Source: Paludibacteraceae bacterium (GTDB lineage: Bacteria > Bacteroidota > Bacteroidia > Bacteroidales > Paludibacteraceae). From it: 64,000 bases of DNA. Every line of letters starts with the position of its first letter. Positions within the stretch are counted from its first letter, which is position 1. Both the position numbers and the translations under genes were made by a program. The stretch covers positions 1 through 64,000 of the forward strand of contig JAFVDX010000036.1 of NCBI GenBank assembly GCA_017478225.1. The letters are read 5' to 3'. Shown here piece by piece: positions 27,388-38,078 of this stretch. The notes below the pieces were generated by a model. The model had not been told where the DNA came from, ran no database searches, and saw nothing but the letters and a program-made list of their open reading frames with translations.

Positions 27388-27768
27388 ATGCCTACAATTT
27401 CACAATTGGTTAGAAAAGGAAGAGCAGAACTTCAAGACAAAAGTAAGTCACCTGCACTCGACAGTTGCCCACAACGTCGTGGTGTTTGCGTGCGCGTTTA
27501 CACAACTACTCCTAAAAAGCCTAATTCGGCTATGCGTAAAGTTGCCCGTGTGCGTCTGACAAACCAAAAAGAAGTTAATGCTTATATCCCCGGCGAAGGA
27601 CATAACTTGCAAGAGCACAGCATCGTAATGGTTCGTGGCGGCCGTGTTAAAGACCTTCCAGGTGTTCGTTATCACGTAGTTCGTGGTACACTCGATACCG
27701 CTGGCGTGGCTAACCGCCTCCAAAGACGCTCAAAATATGGTGCTAAGCGTCCTAAAGCCAAGAAGTAA
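27388..27768 (+). CDS. rpsL: Ribosomal protein S12
   Basis: S12 (126 aa) forms part of the decoding centre of the 30S subunit. [11 protein letters not shown] opens the protein; [20 protein letters not shown] and [10 protein letters not shown] are the usual conserved core, and KKPNSAMRK keeps the lysines where streptomycin resistance mutations arise, unchanged here. First gene of the superoperon. The rpoBC genes often found just upstream in Bacteroidota are absent; pta is there instead. Confidence 0.98.
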   Translation: MPTISQLVRKGRAELQDKSKSPALDSCPQRRGVCVRVYTTTPKKPNSAMRKVARVRLTNQKEVNAYIPGEGHNLQEHSIVMVRGGRVKDLPGVRYHVVRGTLDTAGVANRLQRRSKYGAKRPKAKK

Positions 27769-27854
27769 TAAAAGAAAAGAGAATCTTTAGCACACTTAAA
27801 TAATAAGACTATAAGATTCCTGACTTTTAATCTTCTATTCACTTTTTTAACTAA

Positions 27855-27873
27855 TGCAGGTTGCGCACCTGCA
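27855..27873 (+). promoter_or_regulatory. Hairpin in the rpsL-rpsG leader
   Basis: TGCAGGT and ACCTGCA form a perfect 7-bp stem around TGCGC, within the 214-nt gap before rpsG. In other bacteria this gap carries the S7 autoregulatory site; whether this hairpin does is inference. The region 27890-27982 is an in-frame upstream extension of rpsG. Confidence 0.4.
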
Positions 27874-27982
27874 CAGATGATTAACAGGGTTGAAGGTTGA
27901 GTACTCCCTAATGAGGAGGAAGACCATGACAACCAACGAAGATTCTAAACAAAATCTTCAATTAAAAAACACATTAATAACA

Positions 27983-28459
27983 ATGAGAAAAGCAAAACCA
28001 AAGAAACGTGTGATCCTTCCGGATCCGGTTTATGGAGAGGTGATGGTTGCTAAATTTGTAAATCACCTTATGCTCGATGGTAAAAAGAATACCGCCTATG
28101 GCGTGTTCTATACCTGTCTTGAAGTTGTTGGTCAGAAAATGAAGAGCGAAGAAAAGGCTCCTCTCGAAATCTGGAAACAAGCACTCGCTAACATCACTCC
28201 TACCGTTGAGGTTAAGAGCCGTCGTATCGGTGGTGCTACCTTCCAAGTGCCGACTGAAATCCGTGCTGACCGCAAAGAGTCCATCTCTATGAAAAATATG
28301 ATCAACTTCGCTCGTAAACGCGGTGGTCATTCAATGGCTGAAAAATTAGCAGCAGAGATAATGGACGCTTACAACAACCAAGGTGGAGCATTCAAACGCA
28401 AAGAAGATATGCACCGCATGGCAGAAGCAAACCGTGCTTTCGCACACTTCCGCTTCTAA
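27983..28459 (+). CDS. rpsG: Ribosomal protein S7
   Basis: S7 organises the head of the 30S subunit. From ATG 27983 the protein is 158 aa ([19 protein letters not shown]), the length known for Bacteroides S7, ending [10 protein letters not shown]. The frame stays open upstream to a TTG at 27890 and includes an ATG at 27926 preceded by AGGAGGAAGACC; translation from there would add 19 residues ([11 protein letters not shown]...). I prefer 27983 because the homologous protein begins there. Confidence 0.95.
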   Translation: MRKAKPKKRVILPDPVYGEVMVAKFVNHLMLDGKKNTAYGVFYTCLEVVGQKMKSEEKAPLEIWKQALANITPTVEVKSRRIGGATFQVPTEIRADRKESISMKNMINFARKRGGHSMAEKLAAEIMDAYNNQGGAFKRKEDMHRMAEANRAFAHFRF

Positions 28460-28465
28460 AACACT

Positions 28466-28502
28466 ATTTCCTTTCTCCTTCATTCCGAAGGAGAAAGGAA
28501 AT
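28466..28502 (+). terminator. Long hairpin between rpsG and fusA
   Basis: ATTTCCTTTCTCCTTC pairs perfectly with GAAGGAGAAAGGAAAT (16 bp, 5-nt loop), followed by an A/T-rich AATTATTTATTTT. It may act as a partial terminator or as an RNA processing/stability site that adjusts fusA levels relative to rpsLG. Confidence 0.65.
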
Positions 28503-28552
28503 AATTATTTATTTTCAACTCAAGGTATTAGAAAGTTAAGATTACAAGTAAA

Positions 28553-30667
28553 ATGGCAAAACACGATTTGAAATATAATAGGAATATCGGTATCATGGCT
28601 CACATCGATGCCGGTAAGACTACTACTTCAGAGCGTATATTGTTCTACACCGGACTCACACACAAAATTGGTGAGGTGCACGACGGTGCTGCAACAATGG
28701 ACTGGATGGAGCAGGAACAAGAGCGTGGTATCACTATCACTTCTGCTGCCACCACTACGTATTGGAATTATAGAGGTGAAAAATATAAAATCAATTTGAT
28801 TGACACTCCGGGTCACGTCGATTTCACCGTTGAGGTAGAACGCTCACTCCGTATTCTCGATGGAGCAGTGGCAGCATTCTGCGCCGTTGGTGGCGTAGAG
28901 CCTCAATCAGAAACAGTTTGGCGTCAAGCCGATAAATATAAAGTACCCCGTATAGGATATGTAAACAAAATGGACCGCTCAGGTGCCGACTTCTTCGAAG
29001 TAGTAAGACAAGTCAAAGATGTACTTGGAGCAACCCCATGCCCTATACAAATACCGGTCGGTGCAGAAGAGACATTCAAAGGGGTTGTGGACCTCGTTAA
29101 AATGAAGGCCATCATCTGGCACGACGAAACAATGGGTGCTGAGTATGTAGAAGAAGAAATTCCGGCTGACTTGCTCGCTGAAGCACAAGAATGGAGAGAC
29201 AAAATGCTCGAGACATGCGCAGAGTTCGACGATGTGGTGATGGAAAAATATTTCGACGACCCATCATCCATCACTGAAGACGAAATACGCGCCGCTATCC
29301 GCAAAGGTACCCTCGAACTGAAAATCTATCCAATGATTTGCGGCTCATCCTTCAAGAACAAAGGCGTGCAAACTATGCTCGATGCCGTATGCGCTTACCT
29401 CCCATCACCCGTTGATACGGAAGTAATAGAAGGCGTTGACCCGCGCAACGACAAAACTATCACACGCAAACCTGATGAAAACGAACCGCTTTGCGCACTC
29501 GCTTTCAAAATAGCAACCGACCCCTATGTCGGACGACTCTGCTATTTCCGCGTCTATTCTGGTAAGTTAGAAGCAGGCTCTTATGTGTATAACACACGTT
29601 CAGGAAAGAAAGAGCGTATCTCGCGTATCTTCCAAATGCACTCCAACCACCAAAATCCCGTCGAGGTAATCGCTGCAGGCGATATAGGCGCAGGAGTCGG
29701 ATTCAAAGATATACGCACCGGTGATACCCTCTGCTCCGAAGATTATCCTATTACACTCGAATCAATCGAATTCCCCGCACCTGTCATTGGTATCTCAGTT
29801 GAACCTAAGAGTCAAAAAGACTTAGACAGACTGGGCGTAGGACTCGCTAAACTCGCCGAGGAAGACCCAACCTTCACCGTCAAAACCGATGAACAAACAG
29901 GTCAAACCGTTATCTCAGGTATGGGCGAGTTGCACCTCGAAATCATTATCGACCGCCTGCGCCGCGAATTCCATGTCGAATGTAACCAAGGACGCCCACA
30001 AGTGGCATACCGCGAGGCTATCACTCAACCAGTCGAACTCCGCGAGACATATAAGAAACAATCAGGTGGACGCGGTAAGTATGCCGACATGATCGTAAGA
30101 GTTGAACCGGTGGACGAAGGATTCGAAGGTAGTCTGCAATTCGTTGATATAGTTAAAGGCGGTAATATTCCAAAAGAATACATACCCGCTATACAAAAAG
30201 GCTTTGAGAGTGCAATGAAAAATGGTGTGCTCGCAGGATTCCCCGTCGATAAACTCAAAGTTACTGTCATCGATGGCTCATACCACCCCGTGGACTCAGA
30301 CCAACTCTCGTTTGAGATATGCGCACAAATCGCCTTTAAAAACGCATGCGCTAAAGCAAAACCCGTTCTCATGGAGCCTATCATGAAAATAGAAGTCGTT
30401 ACTCCGGAAGAATCTATGGGTGATGTAATAGGCGACTTGAACAAACGACGCGGACAAGTAGAAGGTATGGAAACCGCACGCACCGGAGCACGCATCGTCA
30501 AAGCAAAAGTGCCATTGAGCGAGATGTTCGGATATGTTACCGCTCTCCGTACTATCACTTCCGGACGCGCTACAAGCAGTATGGAATTCTCACACTACGC
30601 TCCTGTAAGTTCTGCTATCGCTAAAGCAGTACTCACTGAAGCAGGTGGACGAGCCGACCTGGTATAA
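28553..30667 (+). CDS. fusA: Elongation factor G
   Basis: The translocation GTPase of 704 aa. G1 AHIDAGKTT (residues 17-25), G2 [12 protein letters not shown]3 DTPGHVDF and G4 NKMD are all intact, followed by domains II-V with the C-terminal [20 protein letters not shown] typical of EF-G. Codon use is rich in C-ending codons, like the ribosomal genes that follow. There is a single copy here; tuf is not in the window. Confidence 0.98.
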   Translation: MAKHDLKYNRNIGIMAHIDAGKTTTSERILFYTGLTHKIGEVHDGAATMDWMEQEQERGITITSAATTTYWNYRGEKYKINLIDTPGHVDFTVEVERSLRILDGAVAAFCAVGGVEPQSETVWRQADKYKVPRIGYVNKMDRSGADFFEVVRQVKDVLGATPCPIQIPVGAEETFKGVVDLVKMKAIIWHDETMGAEYVEEEIPADLLAEAQEWRDKMLETCAEFDDVVMEKYFDDPSSITEDEIRAAIRKGTLELKIYPMICGSSFKNKGVQTMLDAVCAYLPSPVDTEVIEGVDPRNDKTITRKPDENEPLCALAFKIATDPYVGRLCYFRVYSGKLEAGSYVYNTRSGKKERISRIFQMHSNHQNPVEVIAAGDIGAGVGFKDIRTGDTLCSEDYPITLESIEFPAPVIGISVEPKSQKDLDRLGVGLAKLAEEDPTFTVKTDEQTGQTVISGMGELHLEIIIDRLRREFHVECNQGRPQVAYREAITQPVELRETYKKQSGGRGKYADMIVRVEPVDEGFEGSLQFVDIVKGGNIPKEYIPAIQKGFESAMKNGVLAGFPVDKLKVTVIDGSYHPVDSDQLSFEICAQIAFKNACAKAKPVLMEPIMKIEVVTPEESMGDVIGDLNKRRGQVEGMETARTGARIVKAKVPLSEMFGYVTALRTITSGRATSSMEFSHYAPVSSAIAKAVLTEAGGRADLV

Positions 30668-30755
30668 AACAAACGAGTAAGCGGCGAGAAGCTTAGCAAA
30701 TGACTCTTAAACTTCACCTCTTACCCATAATAATAACTAATAATAATTTAACAAA

Positions 30756-31061
30756 ATGAGTCAAAAAATTCGTATCAAACTGAAAAGTTACGACCACAAT
30801 CTCGTTGATAAATCAGCCGAGAAAATCGTAAAGACAGTTAAAGCAACCGGTGCTGTTGTTAGCGGACCCGTGCCACTTCCAACTCACAAACGCATTTTTA
30901 CAGTTAACCGCTCTACTTTCGTTAATAAGAAAAGTCGTGAGCAGTTCGAACTCTCTTCCTACAAACGTCTTATCGACATCTATTCATCCAACGCTAAGAC
31001 CGTGGAAGCCCTCATGAAACTCGAACTCGCAAGCGGTGTAAATGTAGAAATCAAAGTATAA
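30756..31061 (+). CDS. rpsJ: Ribosomal protein S10
   Basis: S10 (101 aa) of the 30S head, also the NusE partner in antitermination. [20 protein letters not shown] at the start and [17 protein letters not shown] in the middle are characteristic. First gene of the S10 cluster; gaps of 88 bp before and after are longer than elsewhere in the cluster. Confidence 0.97.
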   Translation: MSQKIRIKLKSYDHNLVDKSAEKIVKTVKATGAVVSGPVPLPTHKRIFTVNRSTFVNKKSREQFELSSYKRLIDIYSSNAKTVEALMKLELASGVNVEIKV

Positions 31062-31149
31062 ATCAATCCTGATTGCTTCCATAACTTTATATATTATAAG
31101 GTCTATGGCGAGAGTAATCAGAAATAATTAACATTTTAATTCCAAAAAA

Positions 31150-31767
31150 ATGGCTGGATTATTAGGTAAAAAAATCGGAATGACTTCCGTTTTCAGTGCC
31201 GATGGTAAAAATATCCCATGCACTGTTATTGAGGCAGGTCCTTGCGTTGTTACCCAATTAAAAACCGTAGAGAAAGACGGTTATGAGGCTGTTCAAGTGG
31301 GTTTCCAACCTAAAAAAGAGAAACACACCAACAAAGCCGAAATGGGACACTTTAAGGCTGCCGGCGTTCAACCAATGGCTCACCTCGCTGAGTTCGATGG
31401 ATTCGACAAAGAACTTAAACTCGGTGACACACTCACAGTTGAACTCTTCCAAGAAAATACCTTCGTCGATGTAATCGGTACATCCAAAGGTAAAGGTTTC
31501 CAAGGCGTCGTAAAAAGACATGGATTTGGTGGCGTAGGCCAACAAACTCACGGTCAGGACGACCGACTCAGAGCACCAGGTTCTGTAGGCGCTTCTTCTT
31601 ACCCAAGCCGCGTATTCCCAGGTATGCGCATGGCAGGACGTATGGGAGGTGACCGCGTTACAGTTCAAAACCTTCAAGTCCTCAAAGTAATCCCTGAGTA
31701 CAACCTACTACTCGTAAAAGGTAGCGTACCAGGCGCAAAGAATAGTTTAGTAATCATTAACAAGTAA
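31150..31767 (+). CDS. rplC: Ribosomal protein L3
   Basis: L3 (205 aa) sits near the peptidyl transferase centre. [18 protein letters not shown] is the N-terminal signature; the loop [16 protein letters not shown] and [18 protein letters not shown] includes the Gln that is methylated in other bacteria. It ends 5 bp before rplD. Confidence 0.97.
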   Translation: MAGLLGKKIGMTSVFSADGKNIPCTVIEAGPCVVTQLKTVEKDGYEAVQVGFQPKKEKHTNKAEMGHFKAAGVQPMAHLAEFDGFDKELKLGDTLTVELFQENTFVDVIGTSKGKGFQGVVKRHGFGGVGQQTHGQDDRLRAPGSVGASSYPSRVFPGMRMAGRMGGDRVTVQNLQVLKVIPEYNLLLVKGSVPGAKNSLVIINK

Positions 31768-31772
31768 AAAGT

Positions 31773-32402
31773 ATGGAACTCAGTGTATTAAATATGAAAG
31801 GTGAGCAAACCGGTAAGAAAGTTGCTCTCAATGATGCCGTATTCGGAATTGAGCCTAACAACCATGCTATATACTTGGATGTTAAGCAATTCTTGGCTAA
31901 CCAAAGACAAGGTACTCATAAGTCTAAACAACGCTCCGAAATAGCCGGTTCAACACGCAAACTCGGACGCCAAAAAGGCGGTGGCGGCGCTCGCCCAGGC
32001 GATATCAAATCTCCTGTACGCGTCGGTGGTGGTCGTATATTCGGTCCCGTACCACGCTCATACGACTTCAAACTCAATAAAAAAGTAAAACAACTCGCTC
32101 GCAAATCAGCTCTCTCTTTGCGCGCTTCACAAGACCAAATTATTGTGCTTGATCAACTCAATTTCGAAGCTCCTAAAACCAAACAAATGGTCGCTCTGCT
32201 CGAAAATTTGAAAATTTCTGATAAAAAAGCACTTATTATTTTGCCAGTTCAAAATAATTTCGTAATTTTGTCCGCTCAAAACCTGCAAAAGGCTAAAGTC
32301 GTAACTGCAAGTGAGCTAAATACTTATATTATTATGAACTCGAACGTGCTCGTTCTTACCGAAGAATCTGTACACGCAATCGAGCAAATTTTTAACGCTT
32401 AA
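31773..32402 (+). CDS. rplD: Ribosomal protein L4
   Basis: L4 (209 aa) lines the exit tunnel. The extended loop is visible as [20 protein letters not shown] followed by [20 protein letters not shown]. In gammaproteobacteria L4 regulates the S10 operon; no equivalent leader is evident upstream of rpsJ here. Confidence 0.97.
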   Translation: MELSVLNMKGEQTGKKVALNDAVFGIEPNNHAIYLDVKQFLANQRQGTHKSKQRSEIAGSTRKLGRQKGGGGARPGDIKSPVRVGGGRIFGPVPRSYDFKLNKKVKQLARKSALSLRASQDQIIVLDQLNFEAPKTKQMVALLENLKISDKKALIILPVQNNFVILSAQNLQKAKVVTASELNTYIIMNSNVLVLTEESVHAIEQIFNA

Positions 32403-32418
32403 AGGAGGTTATAAAGTT

Positions 32419-32709
32419 ATGGCAATTATTATTAAACCAATCGTCACCGAGAAAATGACCGGCCTTGGCGAAAAACTTAATCGTTACGGCTTCAGAGTAG
32501 AGCGCACTGCTAACAAAGTGCAAATCAAAAAAGCCGTAGAAGAAATGTATAATGTTCAAGTAGTGGCTGTAAATACTGCAGTAGTCGCTCCGAAACTTAA
32601 GTCTCGTTACACTAAAAGCGGCATAGTTGAAGGTAAGACCAATGCATATAAAAAAGCAATCGTTACTTTGGCAGAAGGTGAAACAATTGATTTCTATAGC
32701 AATATCTAA
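32419..32709 (+). CDS. rplW: Ribosomal protein L23
   Basis: L23 (96 aa) lies at the tunnel exit and contacts trigger factor and SRP. IIKPIVTEKMTGLGEKLNRY and the central KKAVEEMYNVQVVAVNT match the family. It begins after an AAAGGAGG-like stretch (32400-32407), one of the few good ribosome-binding sequences in the cluster. Confidence 0.96.
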   Translation: MAIIIKPIVTEKMTGLGEKLNRYGFRVERTANKVQIKKAVEEMYNVQVVAVNTAVVAPKLKSRYTKSGIVEGKTNAYKKAIVTLAEGETIDFYSNI

Positions 32710-32755
32710 TCGATTTAGTAGCAATCAAATAGTTAAAAACAGAATATAAATTAAA

Positions 32756-33580
32756 ATGGCTGTACGCAAATTAAAGCCCACAACACCGGGGCAAAGACAC
32801 AAAATTATTGGCGCGTTCGAGACGATTACTAAGAGCGCACCAGAAAAATCCCTTGTGTTCGGACTTCGCAAAACCGGCGGACGTAATAACACCGGTAAAG
32901 AGACCATGAGGTACATCGGCGGAGGACACAAGAGAAAATTCAGAGTAATTGATTTTAAACGCAACAAAGACGGTGTTCCGGCTACAGTAAAAGCAATCGA
33001 ATACGACCCTAATCGCTCGGCTCGTATCGCACTTCTTTATTACTTAGACGGTGAGAAGCGTTACATTCTTGCTCCTAACGGATTGCAAGTAGGTCAAAAA
33101 GTTATTTCCGGCGCAGATGTTGCTCCCGAAGTAGGTAATGCTCTGCCTATGCAGAATATACCTCTGGGTACCTTGATTCATAATATCGAATTAAGACCAG
33201 GTCAAGGAGCTGCTCTCGTTCGTTCAGCAGGCGTGTTCGCACAACTTACATCTCGCGAAGACAAATACGCTATCGTTAAATTACCTTCAGGAGAACTCCG
33301 CAAAATCCTTGCTGCATGCAAGGCAACTGTTGGTGTGGTCGGTAATTCTGACCATGCTCTTGAGAAATCAGGTAAGGCCGGTCGTAGCCGTTGGCTCGGT
33401 CGTCGTCCAAGAGTTCGTGGCGTAGCAATGAACCCTGTAGATCACCCAATGGGTGGTGGTGAAGGACGCGCAAGTGGTGGACATCCACGCTCACGCAAAG
33501 GCTTGCTGGCTAAGGGTTACAAGACTCGTACGCCTAAAAAGCAATCTAATAAGTACATAATCGAAAGAAGAAAGAAGTAA
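32756..33580 (+). CDS. rplB: Ribosomal protein L2
   Basis: L2 (274 aa) is a primary 23S rRNA binder needed for peptidyl transferase activity. The essential loop near the C-terminus, [20 protein letters not shown], keeps the conserved His. N-terminal [16 protein letters not shown] is the usual Bacteroidota form. Confidence 0.98.
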   Translation: MAVRKLKPTTPGQRHKIIGAFETITKSAPEKSLVFGLRKTGGRNNTGKETMRYIGGGHKRKFRVIDFKRNKDGVPATVKAIEYDPNRSARIALLYYLDGEKRYILAPNGLQVGQKVISGADVAPEVGNALPMQNIPLGTLIHNIELRPGQGAALVRSAGVFAQLTSREDKYAIVKLPSGELRKILAACKATVGVVGNSDHALEKSGKAGRSRWLGRRPRVRGVAMNPVDHPMGGGEGRASGGHPRSRKGLLAKGYKTRTPKKQSNKYIIERRKK

Positions 33581-33600
33581 CCTATTAAATTAAAGAAATT

Positions 33601-33867
33601 ATGAGTCGTTCACTGAAAAAAGGACCTTTCATCAGTTTGAAGTTAGAGAAAAAAATTCTCGACATGAATGAAAGTGGCAAAAAGACCGTTGTCAAAACAT
33701 GGAGTCGTGCCAGTATGATTTCTCCTGATTTTGTAGGTCACACAATTGCAGTTCACAATGGTAATAAGTTTATCCCTGTTTATGTAACAGAGAACATGGT
33801 AGGACATAAGTTGGGCGAATTCGCTCCTACACGCACCTTCCGTGGTCACTCGGGTAACCGCAAGTAA
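33601..33867 (+). CDS. rpsS: Ribosomal protein S19
   Basis: S19 (88 aa) forms a heterodimer with S13 in the 30S head. [36 protein letters not shown] and [13 protein letters not shown] are diagnostic. Confidence 0.97.
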   Translation: MSRSLKKGPFISLKLEKKILDMNESGKKTVVKTWSRASMISPDFVGHTIAVHNGNKFIPVYVTENMVGHKLGEFAPTRTFRGHSGNRK

Positions 33868-33911
33868 TCCATTGTAAAACTAATTTAATAATCAAGTAAA
33901 TTTTTAAAACA

Positions 33912-34319
33912 ATGGGTGCAAGAAAACATAACACTGCTGAAGCGAGAAAAGAGGCTCAAAAAAGTCTTTATTTCGCAAAACTTAATAATGTACCGACATC
34001 TCCACGAAAAATGCGCTTAGTAGCAGACATGATCCGTGGTATGGAAGTCAATCGTGCATTAGGCGCTTTGCATTTCTCTACCAAAGAGGCTTCTCGCAAA
34101 CTCGAAAAACTCTTGAAATCTGCTATCTCTAACTGGGAACAAAAAACAGGTAAAAAAGCAGATCAAGAAACTCTTTATGTAACCAAAATTTCTGTGGATG
34201 GAGGTATGATGCTCAAACGCTTACAAACCGCTCCTCAAGGTCGTGGCTATCGCATTCGCAAACGCTCCAATCACATAACAATATTTGTAGATACAAAAAA
34301 TACTAACCAAGAAAATTAA
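33912..34319 (+). CDS. rplV: Ribosomal protein L22
   Basis: L22 (135 aa) contributes the beta-hairpin loop of the exit tunnel, where macrolide resistance changes occur: [20 protein letters not shown]. The N-terminus has an extra 15 residues before the core, as in Bacteroides. It stops 6 bp before rpsC. Confidence 0.97.
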   Translation: MGARKHNTAEARKEAQKSLYFAKLNNVPTSPRKMRLVADMIRGMEVNRALGALHFSTKEASRKLEKLLKSAISNWEQKTGKKADQETLYVTKISVDGGMMLKRLQTAPQGRGYRIRKRSNHITIFVDTKNTNQEN

Positions 34320-34325
34320 TTCACA

Positions 34326-35069
34326 ATGGGACAGAAAATTAATCCAATTAGTAACCGCCTCGGTATCGTCCGCGGATGGGACAGCAACTGGTTCGGCGGA
34401 AACAAATACGGAGATACATTGCTCGAAGACAGCAAAATCAGAGAGTATCTGAACACCCGTTTGGCTGAGGCTAGTATTTCTCGTATCGTTATCGAAAGAA
34501 CTCTGAAACTTGTTACTGTAACGGTCTGCACTGCTCGCCCCGGTTTTATTATCGGAAAGGGTGGACAAGAGGTTGACAAACTTAAAGAGGAATTAAAGAA
34601 AATCACCAAAAAAGATGTACAAATCAACATCTTTGAGGTAAAACGTCCTGAATTGGATGCAGTTATCGTAGCAACTAAAATCGCTAAACAACTTGAAGGT
34701 AAAATCGCTTACCGTCGCGCCGTTAAACAAGCAATCGCTTCTACAATGCGCATGGGAGCAGAAGGTATCAAAGTTCAAGTTAGCGGACGATTGAATGGTG
34801 CCGAGATGGCTCGCAAAGAAATGTACAAAGAAGGACGTACACCACTTCACACTCTACGTGCCGACATTGACTATTGCCATGTTGGCGCTCTCACCAAAGT
34901 AGGAATGATAGGCGTAAAGGTTTGGATCTGCCGTGGAGAAGTCTATGGCAAGAAAGATCTCGCTCCTCAATTCTCACAAAAACAAGAAGGTAGAGGTGAA
35001 AGGCGTGGTGGCGAAAGACGCGAACGCCGTGACGGCGAAAAACGCGGTTTCCGCAAAAACAATAAGTAA
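34326..35069 (+). CDS. rpsC: Ribosomal protein S3
   Basis: S3 (247 aa) forms the mRNA entry site. The KH domain motif [15 protein letters not shown] lies near residue 75, and the C-terminal domain includes [21 protein letters not shown] strongly basic Arg/Gly/Glu tail ([20 protein letters not shown]) extends the C-terminus by about 30 residues, a common Bacteroidota feature. Confidence 0.97.
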   Translation: MGQKINPISNRLGIVRGWDSNWFGGNKYGDTLLEDSKIREYLNTRLAEASISRIVIERTLKLVTVTVCTARPGFIIGKGGQEVDKLKEELKKITKKDVQINIFEVKRPELDAVIVATKIAKQLEGKIAYRRAVKQAIASTMRMGAEGIKVQVSGRLNGAEMARKEMYKEGRTPLHTLRADIDYCHVGALTKVGMIGVKVWICRGEVYGKKDLAPQFSQKQEGRGERRGGERRERRDGEKRGFRKNNK

Positions 35070-35097
35070 GTTTAACCTATCAGATGCTTAAGTAATT

Positions 35098-35529
35098 ATG
35101 TTACAACCGAAAAAAACTAAATTCCGCCGTTCACAAAAAGGCCGCATCAAAGGAAATGCACAAAGAGGCAACGAATTGGCGTTCGGCTCATTCGGTATCA
35201 AAAGCCTCGGTACAATCTGGCTTACCGGTCGTCAAATCGAAGCCGCTCGTGTGGCAGTAACCCGTTATATGCAGCGTCAAGGACAAGTTTGGATCAGAGT
35301 GTTCCCGGATAAACCTATCACCAAAAAACCTCTCGATGTTCGTATGGGTAAAGGTAAAGGTGCGCCCGAAGGATTCGTTGTTCCACTCGCACCAGGACGC
35401 ATCATCTTCGAAGTAGATGGAGTTCCATACGATGTGGCTAAAGAAGCACTTCGTTTGGCTGCACAAAAACTTCCTATCACAACCAAATTTGTGGTTCGTA
35501 GAGACTATGACCCAACACAGAATGTATAA
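35098..35529 (+). CDS. rplP: Ribosomal protein L16
   Basis: L16 (143 aa) helps position tRNA in the A site. [20 protein letters not shown] opens the protein, with the conserved [20 protein letters not shown] loop. Normal length. Confidence 0.97.
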   Translation: MLQPKKTKFRRSQKGRIKGNAQRGNELAFGSFGIKSLGTIWLTGRQIEAARVAVTRYMQRQGQVWIRVFPDKPITKKPLDVRMGKGKGAPEGFVVPLAPGRIIFEVDGVPYDVAKEALRLAAQKLPITTKFVVRRDYDPTQNV

Positions 35530-35551
35530 TTTTCCTAAAATGTAAGGTAAA

Positions 35552-35755
35552 ATGAAAATAAGCGAAATTAAAGAATTAACTAACGCTGAGATTCAAGAAA
35601 GACTTGCTACCGAAAAAGAACAATTGGTACGAATGAAATTGAATCATAGCATTTCTCCGCTCGACAATCCCTTGCAGATTAGGGAGGCTCGCAAAACTAT
35701 TGCTCGACTTATGACCGAGTTGCGTAGCCGTGAGTTGGCAGAACAAAACAAGTAA
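35552..35755 (+). CDS. rpmC: Ribosomal protein L29
   Basis: A 67-aa two-helix protein near the tunnel exit: [20 protein letters not shown] and the second helix [20 protein letters not shown] fit L29. It lies between rplP and rpsQ as in all bacteria. Confidence 0.95.
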   Translation: MKISEIKELTNAEIQERLATEKEQLVRMKLNHSISPLDNPLQIREARKTIARLMTELRSRELAEQNK

Positions 35756-35768
35756 AACAGCAATAAAG

Positions 35769-36026
35769 ATGGAAACAAGAAATCTAAGAAAAGAGCGTGT
35801 GGGAGTTGTTACCAGCGACAAGATGGATAAGACCATCACAGTTGCTGTTCGTTGGAAAGAAAAACACCCCATCTATGGTAAGTTTGTCAACAAGACAAAG
35901 AAATTCCATGTTCATGATGAAAAAAATGAGTGCGGAGTAGGTGATACAGTCCGTATCATGGAAACCCGTCCCCTCAGCAAAACAGTTCGTTGGCGTTTAA
36001 CACAAATTATCGAAAGGGCTAAGTAA
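35769..36026 (+). CDS. rpsQ: Ribosomal protein S17
   Basis: S17 (85 aa) binds the 5' domain of 16S r[23 protein letters not shown] and the C-terminal [17 protein letters not shown] are diagnostic. The frame is open upstream to 35730, but that would overlap rpmC; ATG 35769 gives the family N-terminus METRNLRK. Confidence 0.96.
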   Translation: METRNLRKERVGVVTSDKMDKTITVAVRWKEKHPIYGKFVNKTKKFHVHDEKNECGVGDTVRIMETRPLSKTVRWRLTQIIERAK

Positions 36027-36027
36027 T

Positions 36028-36393
36028 ATGATACAACAAGAATCCAGACTTACAGTAGCGGATAACTCCGGGGCTAAAGAAGCACTCTGCATCCGCGTAT
36101 TGGGAGGAACAAAGAAACGTTATGCTACCCTTGGAGATACAATTGTAGTTGCAGTTAAAGGCGTTATTCCTTCATCTGAAATGAAAGACGGCACTGTTAG
36201 CCGCGCAATTGTTGTCAGAGTCAAAAAAGAAGTACGCCGCCAAGATGGTAGCTACATCCGTTTCGATGACAACGCATGTGTCCTCATTAACAATGCAGGA
36301 GAGTTACGCGGTAGCCGTATCTTCGGCCCCGTCGCCAGAGAACTCCGTCAAACTAACATGAAAATAATTTCTCTTGCACCAGAAGTGCTCTAA
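36028..36393 (+). CDS. rplN: Ribosomal protein L14
   Basis: L14 (121 aa) takes part in intersubunit bridges. [39 protein letters not shown] and [13 protein letters not shown] are the expected signatures. It starts one base after the rpsQ stop. Confidence 0.98.
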   Translation: MIQQESRLTVADNSGAKEALCIRVLGGTKKRYATLGDTIVVAVKGVIPSSEMKDGTVSRAIVVRVKKEVRRQDGSYIRFDDNACVLINNAGELRGSRIFGPVARELRQTNMKIISLAPEVL

Positions 36394-36406
36394 ATAAATT
36401 ACAGAA

Positions 36407-36715
36407 ATGGCAAAGTTACATATCAAAAAGGGTGACATCGTCTATGTGAATGCAGGCGCTTCTAAGGGTAAAACCGGTCGAGTACTCGAAGTACTCGTTG
36501 ACAAGCAGCGTGCAATAGTAGAGGGCGTAAATATGGTCTCAAAGAGTACCAAACCCAATGCAAAAAATCCGCAAGGCGGAATAGTTAAACAAGAAGCACC
36601 TATCCATATTTCAAATCTCAACCCCGTGGAAGACGGTAAACCCGTCCGCATCGGAAGAATATTGAAGGATGGGAAACTCGTTCGAGTAAGTAAAAAATCA
36701 GGAAAGGAACTTTAA
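36407..36715 (+). CDS. rplX: Ribosomal protein L24
   Basis: L24 (102 aa) initiates 50S assembly. The KOW motif is [20 protein letters not shown], followed by [19 protein letters not shown]. Its stop overlaps the first rplE start by one base (TAATG). Confidence 0.97.
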   Translation: MAKLHIKKGDIVYVNAGASKGKTGRVLEVLVDKQRAIVEGVNMVSKSTKPNAKNPQGGIVKQEAPIHISNLNPVEDGKPVRIGRILKDGKLVRVSKKSGKEL

Positions 36716-37260
36716 TGATGAATACTGCAAGTTTGAAAAAAGACTATCAGGAAAGGATTGTTCCTCAACTGATGAAAGAGTTTGGATACACTACTGTTAT
36801 GCAGTGCCCTAAACTCGAGAAAATCGTTTTGAATCAGGGACTCGGTGAAGCCGTTGCTGATAAGAAAATTATTGATGTGGCACAACAAGAAATGACTATC
36901 ATTTCAGGACAAAAGGCTGTCGCTACACTCAGTAAAAAAGATATCAGTAACTTCAAAGTCCGCAAAAGAATGCCTATAGGGGTTCGCGTTACACTTCGTG
37001 GTGAACGCATGTACGAATTCTTGGAGCGTCTCGTTAGAGTAGCTCTCCCTCGTATCCGTGACTTCAAAGGTATCAATAATAAAATGGACGGAAGAGGTAA
37101 CTATACTTTAGGTATTACCGAACAAATTATCTTCCCTGAAATTAATATCGACAACATCACGAAGTTGCTGGGTATGAATATCACTTTCGTTACTACAGCC
37201 AAAACTGACGAAGAAGGTTTTGCATTGCTCCGTGAATTTGGTTTACCCTTCAAAAAATAA
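36715..37260 (+). CDS. rplE: Ribosomal protein L5
   Basis: L5 (181 aa) contacts 5S rRNA and the P-site t[21 protein letters not shown] and [16 protein letters not shown] are diagnostic. Two ATGs occur in tandem (36715 and 36718); the first overlaps the rplX stop and allows translational coupling, so either may be used. Confidence 0.97.
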   Translation: MMNTASLKKDYQERIVPQLMKEFGYTTVMQCPKLEKIVLNQGLGEAVADKKIIDVAQQEMTIISGQKAVATLSKKDISNFKVRKRMPIGVRVTLRGERMYEFLERLVRVALPRIRDFKGINNKMDGRGNYTLGITEQIIFPEINIDNITKLLGMNITFVTTAKTDEEGFALLREFGLPFKK

Positions 37261-37265
37261 GAGTT

Positions 37266-37535
37266 ATGGCAAAAGTTAGTATGGTAGCACGCGAGGTAAA
37301 GCGTCAAGCGTTGGTTAAAAGATACGCTGCAAAACGCGCTCAACTCTTGAAAGATGGTGATTACGAAGGCTTACAAAACCTGCCTAAAAATGCAAGTCCG
37401 GTTCGCCTACATAATCGTTGCAAAATCACCGGACGTCCGAAGGGTTATATGCGTCAATTCGGTCTGAGCCGTATTCAATTCCGTGAGATGGCATCCAAAG
37501 GCCTAATCCCAGGAGTTAAGAAGGCCAGCTGGTAA
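37266..37535 (+). CDS. rpsN: Ribosomal protein S14 (zinc-independent form)
   Basis: S14 of 89 aa is the longer form without the CxxC...CxxC zinc ribbon; only one Cys ([11 protein letters not shown]) is in that region. [20 protein letters not shown] and the ending [10 protein letters not shown] match the family. The following gap to rpsH is the longest in the spc cluster. Confidence 0.97.
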   Translation: MAKVSMVAREVKRQALVKRYAAKRAQLLKDGDYEGLQNLPKNASPVRLHNRCKITGRPKGYMRQFGLSRIQFREMASKGLIPGVKKASW

Positions 37536-37546
37536 AAATGATTTCT

Positions 37547-37654
37547 AAGGCACCTCTCAATGAGGAGCCTTGGAAATTACAATTAAAGAAAATCGGCTGC
37601 ATAGAGGTAGCGATTAAACATAACATAATTTAAATATTGTCCCGGAAGGCGGGA
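37547..37654 (+). promoter_or_regulatory. Two hairpins in the rpsN-rpsH spacer
   Basis: AAGGCACCTC (37547-37556) pairs with GAGGAGCCTT (37562-37571) apart from one A-A mismatch, and TCCCG/CGGGA (37640-37654) forms a second stem around GAAGG that can extend through flanking ATT/AAT. A 132-nt spacer inside an otherwise tight operon that carries two stems just before rpsH suggests a ribosomal protein binding site, S8 being the obvious candidate (inference). Confidence 0.45.
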
Positions 37655-37667
37655 TTAATTTAGAAAC

Positions 37668-38063
37668 ATGACAGATCCAATCGCAGATTACCTGACTCGT
37701 GTCAGGAATGCAATCAAAGCAGGTCACCGCGTGGTTGAAATACCTGCTTCGAATCTGAAAAAAGAGATCACTCGCATCTTGTTTGAGAAAGGATACATCC
37801 TCTCGTACAAGTTTGTTGAAGATGGTCCACAAGGCACTATTAAGATTGCCTTGAAGTATGATCCGGTTAACAAAGTTAGCGCGATCAAGAGTTTACAACG
37901 TGTATCAACACCTGGTTTGAGACAGTATGTTGGCTATCGTGAGATGCCACGTGTACTAAATGGCTTAGGTATTGCTATCCTCTCTACATCTAAGGGAGTG
38001 ATGACCAATAAAGAAGCCCTCGGACAAAAACTCGGTGGTGAGGTTATTTGTTACATATATTAA
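37668..38063 (+). CDS. rpsH: Ribosomal protein S8
   Basis: S8 (131 aa) binds the central domain of 16S rRNA and regulates the spc operon in other bacteria. MTDPIADYLTRVRNAIKAGH and the ending STSKGVMTNKEALGQKLGGE are diagnostic. Confidence 0.97.
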   Translation: MTDPIADYLTRVRNAIKAGHRVVEIPASNLKKEITRILFEKGYILSYKFVEDGPQGTIKIALKYDPVNKVSAIKSLQRVSTPGLRQYVGYREMPRVLNGLGIAILSTSKGVMTNKEALGQKLGGEVICYIY

Positions 38064-38078
38064 AAAAGGAGGTACAGA

